The notes under the pieces were generated by a model. It was not told the DNA's origin, did no database searches, and saw only the letters and a program-made list of their open reading frames with translations. From Dastarcus helophoroides (Eukaryota > Arthropoda > Insecta > Coleoptera > Bothrideridae): 64,000 nucleotides of DNA. The position numbers were made by a program, and so were the translations under genes. The DNA lies in contig CM053327.1 in assembly GCA_028583605.1 (NCBI GenBank), forward strand, positions 21,811,629-21,875,628, given 5' to 3'. Below, one piece after another: positions 58,401 to 64,000 of this stretch. Each line of letters starts with the position of its first letter. Position 1 is the first letter of the stretch.

Positions 58401-59080
58401 GATTGAGGTTAGTGTTGGGCATAATCGATATATTTTCGTATTCGAATGAACCGAAATAATGCGTCGAATAATCCAATGGTCACTTGAATAATCGATTATG
58501 AATGATATATCCTTAGTCAAAGCTCGCCCCTAACGAGTGATTATAGATTACTATATACGTGTATATTTTATTTAGATAATGCGAAATACGTTCAAATTAT
58601 CACATAATGAGTGATGCCAAGAATACGGAATGGTGTTGGCATCGTATAGCTTTTATTTTTTTAAATTGTTTGTTAGGTGTGGCAAAGGATAAACCAAAAA
58701 TGTCAGTTATTCAATCGTCAGGAAAATAAATAAAATAGCGTAAATTCATTGTACCTGTAGCAAAATTAAAGAAATACATTATTCATAATTTAACACCGAT
58801 TTTTTGGAGACAGGTCGAAACTAGATTTTTGATAGAAACCAAAAGCTAATATATGTCTCTATTCTGGTTTAGAGCCTAAAACGAAACTGAAACCAAAAAT
58901 TATAAACCACGTAGAATTAAAACAAAGCAAGCAATTTCAATATTTAAATACTAGTTTTGTAGCTGATTTAGTTACTACTTATTACCTTTAGCAATCGTAG
59001 TTAAATTCCTAAGTGTAAACGGATAAGTCTTGTATAAGAGGCGTCTTCTCAATGAAAGCTAAGAAATCCAAGGAAATCTA
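55410..59080. other. no gene seen; AT-rich spacer
   Basis: It contains the second copy of the short repeat noted at 4,555 (58,262-58,330). A palindrome-rich stretch near 58,412-58,500 has CATAATCGAT and ATCGATTATG as inverted words around several CGAATAAT copies; a MITE end is possible. No coding sequence was recognised. Confidence 0.4.
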
Positions 59081-59089
59081 TAATGCTTT

Positions 59090-59760
59090 CGCAAAATTTT
59101 TATTTTCTTTTTAAAAATTGAACCTCCCCTTTTTAAATTCTTGAAGAGTTTAGACATTAAACTGCAAAAAAGTAGTCAAAAATCAATATTTTAGAAACTG
59201 AAAAAAATTTCATTACTTTTAAAAGGAAATCAGAAATTCGAGAAAATAAATTAGGCAATCTTCACCTTTTTTAAAAATGTTAAGATTTTAAGGAAAATTT
59301 TAACTTTAATCTTTACGCCTTTTATAAAAGTTTCTCAGCAAAAGGTCACAAGTTTATAAATTTATCAACATTTGAAATTTTATCTGATTTTTTTAACAAA
59401 AATTTCGTGTTAAAAGATATTTTATTTGAACAATTTTTCAGCATCTCGTGAAATGTAAACTTTTTTCCTGAAATAAATGTTAGCAGCCTATATTATTTTT
59501 TTTAAATAACTGTACATTTTTTAAATATTATTTAAATTCAATGTAGACATTTTTACAGGAAGAAAGTTTAATTTATGTTTTCTTATTTCTTTGCCTTTTT
59601 CAAGGTTTTGACTTTCGACATGTTTGATTTTTTTTTCTAGAATATTTAACTAAATTTAAAATTTTAAATCTTTCTAAAATTTAAGAGTCAAGTTAAATAT
59701 CGGATTTAAACCTAGGAAATTCGAAAAAATTCGAACATTCGAATTTCGAACATTTGAATT
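59090..59760. repeat. T/A-rich degenerate repeat tract
   Basis: Words such as AAATTTTAACTTT, TTTTCAAGGTTTTGACTTTCG and GAAATTCGA recur irregularly, as in the 32.4-33.9-kb tract. It ends with a GAACATTCGAATTTCGAACATT cluster near 59,730. Confidence 0.5.
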
Positions 59761-60179
59761 ATTTTTCAAAAATTGTAAATGATGCAGGTCCAGCTGGATA
59801 ATATTGTTGACATAAAACTTGTTAGATTTAGTTATTATTGTTTTTATTTGATAAAAAATTGATATATGTAGAAGCTTGAATTTCATGGAAATAGCAATGG
59901 CATTAACATTTCAAATTTCATTTCCTAAAGAACTTTAAAATTCTAAGAGTTTTATATGAAATCTTGTTCTATATGAGATGTATTGTTTAAGTTATTTAGA
60001 TGCATTATCATTTTGTGCTCTCATCCATCTGAAGTTTAATATATTATATCTCAAAATATGCATGTTACGTCAAGCGAAGAATATACATAGAAACATAAAT
60101 CCCTCGTACATTAATGCTAATGGAAAAGGTATACCTTACAACGAATACCTTAGTTATTATTTAAAGTTACTTTAGAGAA

Positions 60180-60600
60180 ACGAGGCCTTCATTTAAAAAG
60201 TCCATATAGGAAACTTTAAGACTGTTGCACATGTGGTCTTCAAGGGACCGAAAATCGATGTGTTCAAGTGAAAGCTATCGGGAGAGACGCAGGTGAAGCC
60301 ATTCTGTATACATTAGCACCTTAATGTATTGTGAACAGATAAAGCTATACTTCGGTAAGCTCGGACCAGCTTATCGCGTCTATTATCAGTTTACAAGCAG
60401 AAAGGGTCCCGGAAGGACATCATTATCTGTTATACAAACCTCCGTATTCAAATCACCGCAATGTTCATCCAGATAGCATTCGCAATTACTTTGTGTCAAA
60501 TCTTGTACTAACTTGATCCAAACGCGCCATTCGAATAATTCAACCTCCAAGATGGGGTAATTCCTTTAATCCAAGTTACATTTAGACAAGAAAGGACATC
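60180..60600. other. compositionally balanced block, unknown
   Basis: This stretch is less AT-rich than its surroundings and has several frames open for 30-45 codons, but none with a domain I recognise. It could be a decayed coding region or a TE piece. Confidence 0.2.
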
Positions 60601-61299
60601 AAATATCAAGGATTTAGTAACAAATATTTCGAAATGTTTTGCTAGTATTATTCCTCTTCAGATCAGTAAGAATTAAAGTATACTGTCAAAGTTAAATATT
60701 TAAAATCGATAGCACAGGTAGATTAACATGCAAAACATGGGAGCAAAATTTTGTTATGTCGGTGTTGTTTTATATTTTTTATATAAACAGTTTTAGAGCA
60801 TTTTCTCGTTGCTCATCTATGTTCGACGCGTATTCTGGGTATTCTGTAGTTTTCAGAATTTCTACTTATATACTTATCCTTTCCTGTTTGATATAAACGC
60901 CGCAAGAGTCTAGTCACTAGAGACAGTTTTCTAGGCGTGCTCAAAAGTTCTCGCTCCACAGGACGATCTCATCAAAATCTTCTTGTGTTCTATGAACTTG
61001 ATGTTCTAAAGAGAGATAATGAAAAGTGTTACAAATTGTAAAAACATATTTCGAAGTTTTTGTGATCTCGTCCATAATTTCAATTTTAAATAAATTCGAA
61101 TTTTTCTTTTATTTCAGTTGCGAATTTTATTGTATAATCAGCCTTAACCACACAGCTTATTTTTACAACATTTTAAATTTTTTATATTTTCATTTTTTCA
61201 TGATCTTAGTCAAGATAATTTAACGATTATAGCTGAAATTTAGGGAGTAAACTTGATATATCGATCTAAAATAAAAACGTTGAGTTGAAAGTAGAAAGA

Positions 61300-62100
61300 A
61301 AAGATGTAAAGGATTTTAGAAATTTCTAAAAGTGCCCTGAAAATATATTAGAAATAATCGGTACCATTCTGAGACAAATGATTTAAAAAAGGTCAAATTT
61401 CTCTTTGAATTTCCGAGATATTTTTTAAGATTTTTGAAAAAATTTAGTTTTCTTATTTCAAGTTGACATGCTAAGGAACCTTTCTAGACCGATCGGATAA
61501 CAAAATTTACTACAAACATTATTTTAGAAATTGCGCTTTTTTCGAATATAGTTTAGGAATAAATGCATTTCGGAAAGTGAGGTTGAGTTTTTTTAATTTC
61601 GATTTCTTTTCTTTTGATATTTTTCACATGCAAAACTTAGAGAAACTAAACATTTGGAAAAATATCGAAATTTTGAACAATTCGAGTTTTAAGAGGAAAA
61701 TCAATATTTTATGAAAATATTTAAAATGTTTATACTGAATTTTGTAGTGAAGTTGTTGAAATTTTAGTAAAAGTCAAAGTTAAAAAAAACTACTCGAACT
61801 TCAAAATTATTTAAACAAAAATCTAGATTTTGAGAATAAACTCGTCATTTTATGAAAAGGAAAAAGTTTCAAGCTTCAAAGCAAATTTAAAACTTGAGGA
61901 AATAAAAAAAATACAAAAGGTTAAGAATTTCGTCATTAAGGACTTAAATTCACTGCTAATGGCTAAATTTTGCTACTAGTTTAACTTTAAAATTTGAAAA
62001 GTTTAAATTTTGGGTAAAGGAAGGCTGGGTTGAAACTCGAATCTTCAAAATTTTTATGCTAAATTGGCTTCTAATATTAAAAAGTTTATGCGAAAACCGG
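61300..62100. repeat. A/T-rich degenerate repeat tract
   Basis: Repeated AATTTCGA, AAAATTTTGAAAA and TTTCAAGCTTCAAAG-like words occur here. The bias is reversed towards A-rich on plus in parts. No gene is seen. Confidence 0.45.
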
Positions 62101-63049
62101 TAGATTGATATTTGACAAATGCAGACTATGATTTTAATATGAATTGAATCATAGTAAAAAGCGTATTTTTCAGAAAATTGAGATTTTCCAGAAAACTATT
62201 AAACTAAGCTATAGCGAAATGTTAAGAGCACCTGTGTATCTTTATTTCTATAACAATAAAATATAGGGGTTCTATTTAAAAAAAAAGGTAAGTTTTCGCC
62301 GTTTGAACTTAGCAAATTTGGAAATTAGTTTGAGTGCTCTCTAGGTATAAATAATTTTGAATAGCTCTACGTATTTTCAGGGATCTCAGCAATTTGTTTA
62401 ACTCATGTAAAAAACATAGCTTTTTCCATTAAAGTCTGAAAAATATTAAAATTTTACTGAACTACGAAAAAACATATTTTCTAAGAAAATCAATGTACCT
62501 TGGAAAATATTAGGTTTATGTGTGGCAAAGCTGATGAAACCCCTACTAAAATGAAGAGTAGAATTGAAAAAAGAACATAAAATATATAGGTTATAGTTTA
62601 AAAAAAAACGAAGCTATCATCTGCCAATACAGAACACCCTGCATAAAGGAAACTATTTTTAAATTGTAGAACTGGGACAGTTTGACAATGTTGCAAAAAA
62701 TGAACAGGATGTTTTTTTCCTAACTGAAATATTGGACATAGGCTTACTAGTGGGATATACTGCATACGTTTATATCGTGTCTTTCCCTCTTGCCTTACAG
62801 TACACATCTCTTATTTGGCCAATATTGCATATGAATTACAAGGCTAATGTGTTTTTTGCTAAATGCAATTTACAAGTTATGAACAGCAGAATAGGTTAAA
62901 ATATCTAATAATTGTCACTTTAATTATAACCACCTTGTTTGATTTATAGTGGAGTGTCTAAGGGTTTTGACCTAGGATTTCAGTTACAGTGAGTGAAATT
63001 AAACAAAACTATATGGAATGTTTAGCTAAAAGTATTTGTTATAAGTTTA

Positions 63050-63541
63050 CCTATTAAAAAATTAAAAATTGTGATCTTTATTAAAAATAATAATAAAAAT
63101 AATAATCCGGGTGTTTCAAAATAAGATGCTTATACTTAAGGAGCATAATCTTCGAGTAATTTTAAGGAAAAAAGTTTATATCAACATAGGTCCGAAACCA
63201 CTTTATTTTTAAGTTACAGGGTCTTGAAAATTAGGAAAAAATTCGGTTTTTCCTTAAACACTATAAAACTACTCGAAATATTTTTTCAAATTTTGGTAGT
63301 TACTAACTAGGATTAAAGACGCACTTTTTGCTGGAAAAATATTTGCCTTTCTTTCATCAGTGCTACAGCTAATTGTTTACAGTTAATAGTTAGTTAATAG
63401 TTTATCTATTAAAAAATTAAAAATTGTCATCTTTATTAAAAATAATAATAAAAAAATAATAATCCAAATTTTGGTAGTTACTAACTAGGATTAAAGACAC
63501 ACTTTTTGCTGGAAAAATATTTGCCTTTCTTTCATCAGTGG
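63050..63541 (+). repeat. duplicated block, order A - B - A' - B'
   Basis: A (about 63,050-63,107; CTATTAAAAAATTAAAAATT, then an AATAATAAT run ending ATAATCC) recurs at 63,407-63,464. B (63,288-63,363; AATTTTGGTAGTTACTAACT onward to CTTTCATCAGTG) recurs at 63,467-63,542 with essentially one difference. In the second set A' and B' are directly joined, whereas A and B are ~180 bp apart. Confidence 0.75.
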
Positions 63542-64000
63542 CGTTCATGCTAATTTGACTTTGAGTATTCTTAACAAAAAAACTAGTACGTCACTGCTTT
63601 TTTACAAATTTAGTACCAATTTGATAAATAACCTTTATTTCTTATTAAAAATCCTCCCCTAAATTTTTTTCGTCTGACGAACGGTTTTTGGTTAAATCAA
63701 TTATTTAACTTTAAAAACTATGTTTACTTATCTCATAGTATGGGTTTTTTAATTATTAAAAATAGTTATATCCCAAAAACATACAAATCTAACTTACATA
63801 TTAACATAAATTTTCATAAACACTAATGAACAAAGTTGTCTTAAAATAAGGCATTACATTTGTGGAAAAGAATATAAAACGCCCATCGAAATGCAAAGAA
63901 ATGCATTTAATTTTTTACTTAGGAACCGTTGGTCGGGTGAAAAAAGTTAAGGAAGAACTTTTTACTAAAAATAAACAGTCTTACTGAAAGCCATATTTGT

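Noticed and set aside
58412..58500. hAT MITE starting TAGTGTTGGGCATAATCGAT
   Set aside because: No matching inverted end or duplication was found to the right. Noted only in the spacer entry.

Overview
This is AT-rich animal nuclear DNA, most likely from an insect; a hymenopteran would fit, but that is a guess from general resemblance of the repeat families. No bacterial, viral or organellar gene organisation is visible. I found no host protein-coding exon, rRNA or tRNA gene that I would defend. What can be read is transposable-element (TE) sequence. Nearly all coding-like stretches are TE remnants broken by stops, frameshifts and deletions.

Layout. 0-8 kb: one half of a dispersed repeat pair (66-415), a 5'-truncated LINE (family 'LINE-A', 2176-4479) with a long target-site duplication, a two-unit tandem duplication and a small hAT-like MITE. 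9.6-12.8 kb: a 3.13-kb foldback element with ~1.14-kb inverted arms and a TTA duplication. 13-20.5 kb: an RTE-like LINE tail, a mosaic of direct and inverted repeats, a solo LTR with intact promoter and polyA signals, and an internally deleted hAT element with a perfect 8-bp duplication. 21.2-24.8 kb: a complete LTR retrotransposon insertion. Its LTRs differ at one base, but it has broken gag and integrase, no reverse transcriptase, and a 15-unit ~84-bp minisatellite. 25-36 kb: mostly AT-rich sequence with no gene seen, two worn LINE-A scraps, a 1.6-kb T/A-rich degenerate repeat tract and a GC-richer island (31.84-32.11 kb).

36.15-42.62 kb is a nested stack. An RTE-like LINE is cut into three pieces by LINE-A copy 2 (36.34-39.56 kb) and by a minus-strand Jockey-type LINE-B (39.68-42.34 kb, 9-bp duplication). 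LINE-B is itself split by an internally deleted piggyBac element (39,992-41,306, TTAA target). 43.8-46.2 kb: a MITE with ~100-bp inverted ends and the second half of the dispersed repeat. 49.4-52.1 kb is a second nest: an RNase H-bearing LINE-C split by minus-strand LINE-A copy 3, which carries its own small insertion. This is followed by a TIR element that holds a Penelope-like non-autonomous element. A second copy of the latter lies at 54,127-54,524 with a perfect 15-bp duplication. A LINE endonuclease fragment follows. 55.4-64 kb is gene-poor apart from low-complexity tracts and a duplicated block at 63.05-63.54 kb.

The genes do not form a pathway. The biological content is TE history: which element entered which, which could still move in trans, and how non-autonomous derivatives arose.
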